Positions 57,141-64,000 of a stretch of DNA of 64,000 bases are shown in pieces (positions within the stretch are counted from its first letter, which is position 1; every line of letters begins with the position of its first letter). Origin of the DNA: JBCCCJ01 sp039029315 (GTDB taxonomy: Bacteria; Bacteroidota; Bacteroidia; J057); NCBI GenBank assembly GCA_039029315.1, contig JBCCGK010000016.1:1-64000 (forward strand), given 5' to 3'. Below the pieces are notes generated by a model. That model did not search any database. It saw only the letters and a program-made list of their open reading frames with translations, and had not been told where the DNA came from. The translations under genes were made by a program, and so were the position numbers.

Positions 57141-59396
57141 TTATTCCTTGATCCACTTCATTTGCCAAATGCCTTCCCTCGTGTGAGCCTGAATCAGATA
57201 TATGCCTTCTGGAAGATGTGAAATATCCAGTTGCATCTGTCGGTTGGGATGTTCCATCCCCAATACTTCACGCCCCTTCAGGTCGAAAGCCTTGAGTTCC
57301 TCTATCTGAACAGAAGATTCCAGGATCAGATGATTCTGAGCGGGAATTGGATACAGGCTGATAGCATCCGCAGGGAGCAATTGATCCTCTATGCCAGTAA
57401 CACCATCCAGAATGGTAACCGTAATCGCATCTACCGCGCCGATGCTGGCCTGATTGGAAGGATCTGAAATCAGGAGAATAAAGCTTTCATTTCCTTCGGT
57501 CAATCCATCCTCGAGAATGGGTATTGTCAGTTCGACTGTGGATGTTCCTTTCCCACTAAGAACGACTGTCGTATCAGCAAATTGAAAATCGGAACCGGCT
57601 GTCGCAGTGGATAGAGAAGAAATCATGCTGATGGTCACGCTCGTACTATCAGGATTTCCTTGCAATTGTTCAATATCGATACTGATTGTGCCATCTCCTT
57701 CCATCACAGTATCGGCCGCTGTGGCAAAAGCGACTTCGGGAAAAGGCAATGGATCAAAGTCAGACAAATAGCGCGGAGAGAGATTGTAGCCTGCAATAAA
57801 TGGAGGGTTCACCCCAGCTAATTGTCCTCCGATCCCGGTGATATTCTGCCAGCCGCGAGCTTGTGGAGCAGAAGTAATGTCTGTTGATTGAGCAAAAATC
57901 CTCAAATTAAAGGTATCTACTCCATCGGTGGCCGCGACATTGAATCCAGCTTGTGGACCATTGAATGCCCAGTTCCCAATGATTTTGACACATTCTCTTA
58001 GCACAAATTCTGATTCTGTCTCTTCGCTCATTTGGGTAACCACAGCAGGACTTGCAAGCACATTGCCTGATGATAGCAACTGAATCTGATCGGGGGCAAT
58101 AAAGGTCAATCCCCGAAATTGACGAATGAATCCCTGGACCATGACTTCATCGCCTTCATTCACAGAATAGGTAAGACTTTCGCCTGCCAAAACTGCAATC
58201 CCACCTGTGGAATCTATGATGGTGAAATATAGCCCATCAAGGCTATCGATATTGTTGATGCCATATACAATACCTGATAGCTGGCTACGCATTCCCGCTG
58301 AATCCGGCAGCCCCAATAGGGGATCAACTGTAGTAACTTCGGCAATGGCATGCACAGGATATTCATTATCTCGCAATGAAATGGTCAAGGGACTCGCCCC
58401 TACGGCTACGCCATTGGTCGGATTTTCCAGGTGAAGAATGATTTCCTCATCCCCATCCACCACTGCATCATCAATCAGAGGAATACTCAGAACGATGGGC
58501 TGAGAAGCATTGGCAGGAAATATAATGGTAGTATCTGTCCATAGGAATTCTACTCCTACTGTTGCGGTGCTCAGGCTGTCCAATCGAATCCCCACGGCAA
58601 CAGTATCTGCGATTGGATTGAGAAGACTTACATGAATGTCTACACTTCCTTCATCTTCGAAGACTTCTACAAAAGCTGGATCAAAAGCGAGGGCCGGGAT
58701 GGGTAAACTCATCAGATCTGCGCTATATCTAGGCATGATGAAGTAGCCTTCATCGAGTGGAAAACTGTTGTCACTTTGCGCCACCAATCCGATAACATCA
58801 AAAAATCCTAATGGAGCAGCTTGAGCATACAGATCAGTATTGTTATCGATGAACATGTCAATGGTATCTATTCCATCTGTAATCGATGTCATGAATCCAG
58901 CACCAGCACCTGTCCATTGAGCAGCATCTACCAGTTTGGCATGATTGAACCGAACCAGGCTGGCTTCGTGACTTTCATTCAGGGAATCCACCAGCATGGG
59001 GATTTGCAATGCACTTCCACTTCCATCTTGAATCACGCGCTGTGGAATGATTCGGGTCAACCCATTGGTCTGACGGATGGCTCCTCGAATCCTGACACTG
59101 TCTCCTTCATTCACGACATATGGACCTCCCCCTCCCGTGAAGGTATTGCCGGAGGCCCAGATAGACCCTGTAGAATCTGTCAGCACAAATTGCAACTGAT
59201 TGTTGGCACCATTAAAGTCAATCCCGTGCACAACTCCTGACAATTCACATCGAACCCCGAAGGAATCTGCTGTTCCAAAGGCATCCTCGGTGGTGACAGT
59301 CGCGATTGAATAGGCAGGTGGCGGGTTTCCCTGTCCGAATAGTCCTGACATCCATCCAACAAAGAAAAATAATAGTAGTAACGGTCTGATTTGCAT
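57141..59396 (-). CDS. Secreted Calx-beta protein with T9SS sorting domain
   Basis: This 751-aa protein has a signal peptide (LLLLFFFVGWMSGLFGQ). The body is an internal duplication: unit 1 (about 25-345) and unit 2 (about 350-670) each begin with an OB-fold-like segment (ATVTTEDAFGTADSFGVRCE; AEVTTVDPLLGLPDSAGMRS) and end with a Calx-beta domain (VEVFEDEGSVDIHV; DTVMEGDGTISIDIEQL). The C-terminus (LPADAISLYPIPAQNHLILE, then GIYLIQAHTREGIWQMKWIK) is a type A T9SS sorting domain. Calx-beta domains bind Ca2+. It is upstream of the SprB-repeat gene on the same strand (23-bp gap), so they are probably co-expressed. Confidence 0.9.
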   Translation of the reverse strand: MQIRPLLLLFFFVGWMSGLFGQGNPPPAYSIATVTTEDAFGTADSFGVRCELSGVVHGIDFNGANNQLQFVLTDSTGSIWASGNTFTGGGGPYVVNEGDSVRIRGAIRQTNGLTRIIPQRVIQDGSGSALQIPMLVDSLNESHEASLVRFNHAKLVDAAQWTGAGAGFMTSITDGIDTIDMFIDNNTDLYAQAAPLGFFDVIGLVAQSDNSFPLDEGYFIMPRYSADLMSLPIPALAFDPAFVEVFEDEGSVDIHVSLLNPIADTVAVGIRLDSLSTATVGVEFLWTDTTIIFPANASQPIVLSIPLIDDAVVDGDEEIILHLENPTNGVAVGASPLTISLRDNEYPVHAIAEVTTVDPLLGLPDSAGMRSQLSGIVYGINNIDSLDGLYFTIIDSTGGIAVLAGESLTYSVNEGDEVMVQGFIRQFRGLTFIAPDQIQLLSSGNVLASPAVVTQMSEETESEFVLRECVKIIGNWAFNGPQAGFNVAATDGVDTFNLRIFAQSTDITSAPQARGWQNITGIGGQLAGVNPPFIAGYNLSPRYLSDFDPLPFPEVAFATAADTVMEGDGTISIDIEQLQGNPDSTSVTISMISSLSTATAGSDFQFADTTVVLSGKGTSTVELTIPILEDGLTEGNESFILLISDPSNQASIGAVDAITVTILDGVTGIEDQLLPADAISLYPIPAQNHLILESSVQIEELKAFDLKGREVLGMEHPNRQMQLDISHLPEGIYLIQAHTREGIWQMKWIKE

Positions 59397-59552
59397 GATA
59401 AATTGAATTCGTAATTAATCAAGATAAAATGTCAGGAATTTGAGTTCGAATTGGTATAGATGGAGCCCAATATTCAGATTAGACATTTGTTTTCTACTTT
59501 TCATTCCCGGATTTCTTCTTTTTTTTTGAGAAAATGAAATATTCCTCCCAAT

Positions 59553-60491
59553 ATGATCCTTCCTAGCCAACAATTGTTTGCCACCTGTTATGGAACCTAT
59601 GGCATTGCCGCTGTCAATGTAGAATTCATGGAACAAATTCTGGCTTTGTTTGCGGCAGCAGAAAAGGCCAATGCTCCCTTCATTGTTCAAACGACCCCCA
59701 TGGCGAGGACTTACGCCTCCCCCGATATGTTGATGGGCATGATTCGGGCTGCTTATCGTCTCCACCCCAAAACCGTTTTTGCTATTCATATGGACCATGG
59801 CGTAGAAGATCATATCTGGCATGCCCTCGAAGGAGATGATTATACTTCTGTCATGATCGATGCTTCCCACGATCCATTTGAGACCAACATTCAGCGGACC
59901 AGACAAGTGGTGGACCGCGCACATGCCAAGGGAGTCAGTGTAGAAGCTGAACTAGGCGTGCTTTCTGGCGTAGAGGATGGCTTGTCAGTGGAAGAAGAAA
60001 AGGCTTTTTACACCAATCCTGAAGATGTCGAGCAATTTGTGCAGGCGACCAATTGCGACAGTTTGGCCATTGCAGTAGGCACCAGTCATGGGGCGTACAA
60101 GTTTTCCGGTGGGCAGGGCATCCAATTCCAAATTCTGCGAGAGATTCAGCAACGACTGCCTGAATTTCCACTGGTCCTCCACGGAGGCTCTGCTGTCAAC
60201 CATACAGAAATCAACCGAATCAATGCAGCAGGTGGCCAACTCCAGGCCAGCGCCAAAGGGGTTGATCCTATCGAAGTTCAAAAGGCCATCCAATTGGGTG
60301 TGTGTAAAATCAATATGGCGACCGATTTCAGATTGTTATGGACACGAGTGAATCGAGAATTTTTTCGTGATCAACCGGATCAATTTCACCCCATATTTCC
60401 GGGAAAGATATATATGAAGGAATTAGAAAGCCTCTTATTGGAGAAGTTCGATTATGTAGGAGCTGTCGGGAAAGGCGACCAATTTCGATAG
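59553..60491 (+). CDS. Class II aldolase, probable 6-phospho-5-dehydro-2-deoxy-D-gluconate aldolase (IolJ-like)
   Basis: This 312-aa class II (zinc) aldolase of the fructose-bisphosphate aldolase family has zinc and catalytic residues in place: D81-H82 (IHMDHG), E133 (VEAELG), H179 (VGTSHGAYK) and H210 (LVLHGGSA). The family includes FbaA, GatY and IolJ; the nearby IolB and IolC genes make IolJ the most likely role, cleaving 6-phospho-5-dehydro-2-deoxy-D-gluconate to DHAP and malonate semialdehyde. FbaA function cannot be excluded. It is isolated between T9SS cargo genes on the opposite strand, 7 kb from iolB. Confidence 0.8.
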   Translation: MILPSQQLFATCYGTYGIAAVNVEFMEQILALFAAAEKANAPFIVQTTPMARTYASPDMLMGMIRAAYRLHPKTVFAIHMDHGVEDHIWHALEGDDYTSVMIDASHDPFETNIQRTRQVVDRAHAKGVSVEAELGVLSGVEDGLSVEEEKAFYTNPEDVEQFVQATNCDSLAIAVGTSHGAYKFSGGQGIQFQILREIQQRLPEFPLVLHGGSAVNHTEINRINAAGGQLQASAKGVDPIEVQKAIQLGVCKINMATDFRLLWTRVNREFFRDQPDQFHPIFPGKIYMKELESLLLEKFDYVGAVGKGDQFR

Positions 60492-60525
60492 GACCCTTAT
60501 GTTGAGTTTGTCCTCCCAGAATGAA

Positions 60526-60554
60526 GAATGAGCCATCCATAAGATGGCCCATTC
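60526..60554. terminator. Hairpin between convergent genes, likely terminator
   Basis: GAATGaGCCATC pairs with GATGGCcCATTC around a 5-base loop, with one mismatch. On the plus strand CTAAAAAAT follows, so a bidirectional role is possible. It lies between iolJ (plus) and a lectin-like gene (minus). Confidence 0.55.
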
Positions 60555-60597
60555 CTAAAAAATATGCAGTTACTATCTTGATGTATTCCTGTTCTAA

Positions 60598-61884
60598 TTA
60601 TGGAAGTACTACCACTTGCTTGGAGACTTTGTAACTTTTGCTCAGAACAGTTACAAAATAGGTTCCTGGGGTAAGGTGGCTGATATCCACCTCTACGATC
60701 TGGCTACGAGAAGATACCTCTTTCAGGGATTGCTCCATCACTTGTTTTCCTGTAATGTGATGCACCATATACCTGCTTGGCTTCACCATTCCTTCACTAG
60801 AGATGGCCAGATTCAATTTCCCTGAGGCAGGATTGGGATAGGGAACCAATTGAAGAGGATCTTCAAACCCAACTTCCACTTCCAATATATCAGAGAAAGA
60901 AAAACTTCCATTAAAATCGACTTGCTTGATCTGGTAGTATACGGTTCCTTGAAATGGCACAACATCTCTGAACTCATAGGTATTGATATCATCTGTAGTT
61001 CCGGCCCCATCTACTTGTGTAATGGTCTGCCAGATGTTGGCATCTACGGAGCGCAGTACTTCAAAATAATCATTGTTCAACTCTGAAGCAGTTGCCCAGG
61101 AAACATCGACTTGCTGATTCTCCAAAGCTTCTGTATCAAAAGAAAGGAACTCTACCGGAAAAGTTACGGCTGAACAAGAACCAGCGCCTCCTGGAACATC
61201 GAAGCTGACTTTCTGCTCATTGTGTGCCACGCCATTTACACCAGCTGTAAATCCGACGTATACAAGATCAGTCCCATTCAATATCGTCGCAGGATCAAAT
61301 TCATGAACAATGGAGTAGGTTCCATCTATGGTGGCTGTCAATGTACTCTTGCCAGGGGTAACATTGTCATAATGCCAGATTACATACAGTTCATGATATA
61401 AGCCATCTTCCATATTTGGCAAGGATGTATGTGTAGCGGATACCATTGTCTGATGATCACCATTGAAGTGTATGGCCAAATGGTCATCCACCGTAGGGTC
61501 CCAAGTGTTGTCATTGGTATCAATTTCTATGGCGACAGAAGGATTGATTCCGCTTGGCCCACCATATCCCAAGGGGTTTCCGGCGTTTCCGCCTGCGACT
61601 GGACCTTCTTGCTGAAAGACAAAGGCTATCCCATGACCACCGTCATCATCCGTCCCCAAATAGATTTCTGTTGTCCATTCGAGATCAGAACTTCCATCTT
61701 GAAAGTCGGCCAAAAAAAGATTATCATTTTCCCAAACAGAGGTCGCGTTAAATGCCGGATCATTGGTCATGCAGTAACATGTTCCTCCCGGATGTCCAGG
61801 ATTCCCCGAAGTGGTATAGGTTTGAGCGGGAAGAACAGAGAAGAAAGAGATGAGAAGGATAGCGAATAAGTAAATTTTAGCCAT
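60598..61884 (-). CDS. Secreted L-type lectin-like protein with T9SS sorting domain
   Basis: This 428-aa protein has a signal peptide (LFAILLISFFSVLPAQ), a lectin-like beta-sandwich (about 25-225; EIYLGTDDDGGHGIAFVFQQ, GYGGPSGINPSVAIEIDT, DDHLAIHFNGDH), an FN3-like segment (NNDYFEVLRSVDANIWQ...YYQIKQVDFNGSFSFSD) and a type A T9SS sorting domain (LVPYPNPASGKLNLAIS ending KVSKQVVVL). It is a paralogue of the next gene upstream (62190-63476). It probably binds glycans or a calcium-coordinated ligand on the cell surface. Confidence 0.9.
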   Translation of the reverse strand: MAKIYLFAILLISFFSVLPAQTYTTSGNPGHPGGTCYCMTNDPAFNATSVWENDNLFLADFQDGSSDLEWTTEIYLGTDDDGGHGIAFVFQQEGPVAGGNAGNPLGYGGPSGINPSVAIEIDTNDNTWDPTVDDHLAIHFNGDHQTMVSATHTSLPNMEDGLYHELYVIWHYDNVTPGKSTLTATIDGTYSIVHEFDPATILNGTDLVYVGFTAGVNGVAHNEQKVSFDVPGGAGSCSAVTFPVEFLSFDTEALENQQVDVSWATASELNNDYFEVLRSVDANIWQTITQVDGAGTTDDINTYEFRDVVPFQGTVYYQIKQVDFNGSFSFSDILEVEVGFEDPLQLVPYPNPASGKLNLAISSEGMVKPSRYMVHHITGKQVMEQSLKEVSSRSQIVEVDISHLTPGTYFVTVLSKSYKVSKQVVVLP

Positions 61885-62189
61885 GGGTTCACCGATTTAT
61901 GAGTACTGGGCAATGGTTAAACTCAATCAGGGTGGTAAACAAATTAACTACAAGCGAACAATGTGCTAATACAAGAAGAAAGCTAAACTCTCTGGTTGCA
62001 AAGTACGAAGCTTGTTTCTATCGGTGAACGTTTGTTTCCTAATTGGATCAATTGAGAGGGTCAATTGTTGAATCTACTGAATCAATTGTTTATTCCGATT
62101 TAGCGAAAAAAAGGGAAATTAGATCAAAAGCGAAAGAATGAGTGAGGAAGGATCGCTCATTCTTTCGGAAAAAGTCAAACATCTGACTA
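61885..62189. other. 305-bp intergenic region between the two lectin paralogues
   Basis: It holds a hairpin after the upstream gene (62131-62167) and a perfect 10-bp inverted pair GTTCACCGAT / ATCGGTGAAC (61887-61896 and 62020-62029), the first copy immediately upstream of the start at 61884. The rest presumably carries the promoter of the downstream lectin gene. Confidence 0.5.
62131..62167 (-). terminator. Hairpin terminator after the second lectin gene
   Basis: CGAAAGAATGAG pairs perfectly with CTCATTCTTTCG around a 13-base loop. On the minus strand CTTTTG follows. It lies about 22 bp after the lectin stop codon at 62190. Confidence 0.7.
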
Positions 62190-63476
62190 TCATCCAGATA
62201 CCACAAGTTGATTCACAGCTCGAAAGGTGTTGGTTTGCGCTTTGAGGTAATAGAGACCAGGCACTAGATGTCCCAACTCTAATCTGATTCTGTGGGTGTG
62301 AGACATCTGATTGTTGATCAGCTGACGAAGTACTTCTCTCCCGGATAGGTCATACAAGCTCAATAAAGTTTGTTGATTCAAGTCGGATAGGGTCAGCAAT
62401 ACCTCCACATGAGAACTTGCTGGATTGGGATAGGCCTGAATTTGAATGGCTGACTGAAACCCTATTGTCACCTCTCGGATTTCTGAATAAGATACATCTC
62501 CATTGAAATCTACCTGTCGCAATTGATAATATCTTTTTCCCCCAAATATGCGATGATCCTCTATTTGATAGGTTGTTTGCTCATTTCTGGTTCCTGCTCC
62601 ATCTACCCAGGCGATGGTTTCCCACAAATTCCCGTCAACAGACCTCAGGACTTCAAAATAATCATTGTTCAGCTCTATGCCTGTTGTCCAGTCCAACTGG
62701 ACGCTTTTGTCTTGCAGAATACTGGCCTCAAAGGATACATATTCCACAGGCAAAGATACAGCAGAGCAACTTCCGGCATCTCCGGGAGTACCAAAACTTA
62801 CCTTGTGGTCATTGGTCGCGACTGCATTGACTCCTGAGGTAAATCCCACATATATCGGATTGAATGAATTGAAAAGAAAGGATGGATCAAAGCTGTAGCT
62901 GATGGTATAGATGCCGTCCAGCGTGGCAGTGAGCGTACTATTGGAAGGGGTCACATCGTCATAGTGCCACAACACACTGAAACTGTGATAAGCACCATCT
63001 TCCATATTCGGAAGAGATACTTCACTGGTTCCCGTGGCAGGATTGGTATGATTGCCTTGGAGGTGGACCGTCATGTGATCATCAGTCGTTGGGTCAAAGC
63101 TGTTGGGGTTGGTATCTATTTCGATGGCAATCGATGGAATAATCGCAGATGTTCCTCCATATCCCAAAGGAGCCCCTCCATTGCCAGCTGCGTCCGGTCC
63201 TTCTCCCTGAATCACAAAGGCCATTCCATGTCCACCATTATCATCTGTACCAAGATATACTTCAAATTCCCAGCTGAGATCTTTGTTGGATCGCTGAAAA
63301 TCAAATAATCTCAGATCATTATCTTCCCATACAGCAGCCGAAAAACTCCCCGGACTTGTCATACAATAACAATCCCCCGAAGGATTCGTAACGCCATTGG
63401 TCATGGTATAAGTTTGAGAAAAACTACTGGAAATCAACAAGAACAAGATAAAGAATACAAAATTACACTGATACAT
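62190..63476 (-). CDS. Secreted L-type lectin-like protein with T9SS sorting domain (paralogue)
   Basis: This 428-aa protein has a signal peptide (FVFFILFLLISSSFSQ) starting at ATG 63476; the frame extends further upstream without signal-like features. The layout is the same as the preceding paralogue: lectin sandwich (YLGTDDNGGHGMAFVIQ; GYGGTSAIIPSIAIEIDT; DDHMTVHLQGNH), FN3-like segment (NNDYFEVLRSVDGNLWETIA) and type A T9SS sorting domain (IQAYPNPASSHVEVLLTLSD). The two paralogues have identical length and clearly similar order of motifs but differ throughout, so the duplication is not recent. Confidence 0.9.
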   Translation of the reverse strand: MYQCNFVFFILFLLISSSFSQTYTMTNGVTNPSGDCYCMTSPGSFSAAVWEDNDLRLFDFQRSNKDLSWEFEVYLGTDDNGGHGMAFVIQGEGPDAAGNGGAPLGYGGTSAIIPSIAIEIDTNPNSFDPTTDDHMTVHLQGNHTNPATGTSEVSLPNMEDGAYHSFSVLWHYDDVTPSNSTLTATLDGIYTISYSFDPSFLFNSFNPIYVGFTSGVNAVATNDHKVSFGTPGDAGSCSAVSLPVEYVSFEASILQDKSVQLDWTTGIELNNDYFEVLRSVDGNLWETIAWVDGAGTRNEQTTYQIEDHRIFGGKRYYQLRQVDFNGDVSYSEIREVTIGFQSAIQIQAYPNPASSHVEVLLTLSDLNQQTLLSLYDLSGREVLRQLINNQMSHTHRIRLELGHLVPGLYYLKAQTNTFRAVNQLVVSG

Positions 63477-63866
63477 TGGCTTAGCGATAAAAGGGTGAAA
63501 TAAAGGGCATTCTGCATAGCTAACCCAAAAGCAGAGTGGAAGAACAGCTTTAAGCAACTGGTTCTACCTTAGCGCTTTCCGTTTCTATCCTTGGGACGAT
63601 TCAGAGTATTCACAAGTAACTTCGACTTTACATCATCGGTCAAAAGCAACACATCTATGGCTCCCTTTTCTGTATGATTGGTCAAATGTCCTGGCTGGTT
63701 TTCAGCAAAAATGAGATAGGAAAAAGCCCGATTGAGGCAATCTCGCCATTGAAGGAGAATGGGTTGAAATACAGGCAAATAACCCCAAGGCCTCAAAGAA
63801 AGCGTTTCTTTGAGGCCTTGGGAGCTGGGTAGGTCATCCTGAAGCGGACAGTTGTTAATTCACAAT
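63477..63866. other. 390-bp intergenic region
   Basis: It lies between the stop of a gene entering from the window edge and the lectin start, both minus strand. It contains a perfect hairpin (63784-63822). A 75-codon TTG-initiated open frame across 63569-63796 is judged spurious. Nothing else seen. Confidence 0.5.
63784..63822 (-). terminator. Perfect 18-bp stem hairpin, likely terminator
   Basis: CCCAAGGCCTCAAAGAAA pairs without mismatch with TTTCTTTGAGGCCTTGGG around a 3-base loop. It is about 45 bp after the stop codon of the partial gene at the window end, so it probably ends that transcript, although no strong T-run follows. Confidence 0.7.
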
Positions 63867-64000
63867 CTATCTAATCATCAACTTCTTATTAATAGAGGAG
63901 TGTTGGTTCCCCAGTTTGAGGAGGTAGGTTCCTCTAGCCAATCCACTGATATCTAGCTGGACATGATCAGCATGGGCTTCAAGTACGGAGATGCCCCACC
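63867..64000 (-). CDS. C-terminal part of a T9SS-secreted protein (runs off the window)
   Basis: The minus strand is open from the window edge to a TAG at 63867-63869 and encodes about 43 residues of a type A T9SS sorting domain (HVQLDISGLARGTYLLKLGN, ending SINKKLMIR). The start and the rest of the protein are outside the window, so nothing can be said of its activity. Confidence 0.8.
   Translation of the reverse strand, partial: WGISVLEAHADHVQLDISGLARGTYLLKLGNQHSSINKKLMIR

Noticed and set aside
63569..63796. 75-aa open frame on the minus strand
   Set aside because: TTG start, contains one arm of the perfect hairpin, and no protein-like composition.
1..64000. CRISPR array
   Set aside because: No regularly spaced 24-40 bp direct repeats seen; the repeats in the window are inverted-end elements.

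Overview
The window looks like chromosomal DNA of a gliding or biofilm-type member of the Bacteroidota, most likely Saprospiria/Lewinella-like. The evidence is several secreted proteins with type IX secretion (T9SS) C-terminal sorting domains, one giant SprB-repeat protein with a CHU_C/type B sorting end, a propeller/Y_Y_Y sensor kinase, a TPR hybrid kinase with an AraC output, many lipoproteins, and Planctomycete-type cytochrome/DUF1501 genes of the kind also seen in Saprospiria. No rRNA, tRNA, CRISPR array, prophage or intact transposase was seen.

Layout: 0-9 kb holds a 476-aa protein of unknown function, an NhaP-type antiporter, a propeller sensor histidine kinase and a GT-C-like membrane protein with TPRs. 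9-12 kb (minus) is a GNAT / APC permease / glycerol-1-phosphate-dehydrogenase-like operon. 12.5-18 kb holds two signalling proteins sharing one TPR-transmembrane sensor architecture, one ending in histidine kinase-receiver-AraC and the other in a class III adenylate cyclase. 18.7-30.3 kb holds a dihaem cytochrome c, an HGSNAT-like acetyltransferase, a sulfatase, two VOC proteins, a secreted T9SS protein and a tight alpha/beta hydrolase / acyl-CoA dehydrogenase / GPH symporter operon. 30.4-38.2 kb holds three Planctomycete-type genes: PSCyt1-DUF1549-LamG-DUF1553, DUF1501 and a propeller/HEAT/cytochrome c protein.

From 38.6 to 52.5 kb lies a carbohydrate region: an alginate-lyase-like lipoprotein, a sialate-O-acetylesterase-like protein, a Kelch mutarotase fused to a sodium symporter, an esterase, an IolC-like kinase, IolB, a PhyH-family dioxygenase and a YidK-like symporter. 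An IolJ-like class II aldolase follows at 59.6 kb. IolC, IolB and IolJ are three steps of the myo-inositol route; IolG, IolE, IolD and IolA are not in the window. From 52.5 kb to the end are T9SS cargo genes: the SprB-repeat protein, a Calx-beta protein, two tandem lectin-like paralogues and the C-terminus of another cargo protein that runs off the window.

The most unusual signal is not in the genes. Several intergenic gaps are filled by short non-coding elements with terminal inverted repeats, MITE-like, in at least four families (called A-D here). Some are nested inside one another, and several end exactly on stop codons of neighbouring genes. One nest plus a Uma2 gene separates iolC from iolB, and another copy ends 6 bp before the start codon of the mutarotase-symporter gene.
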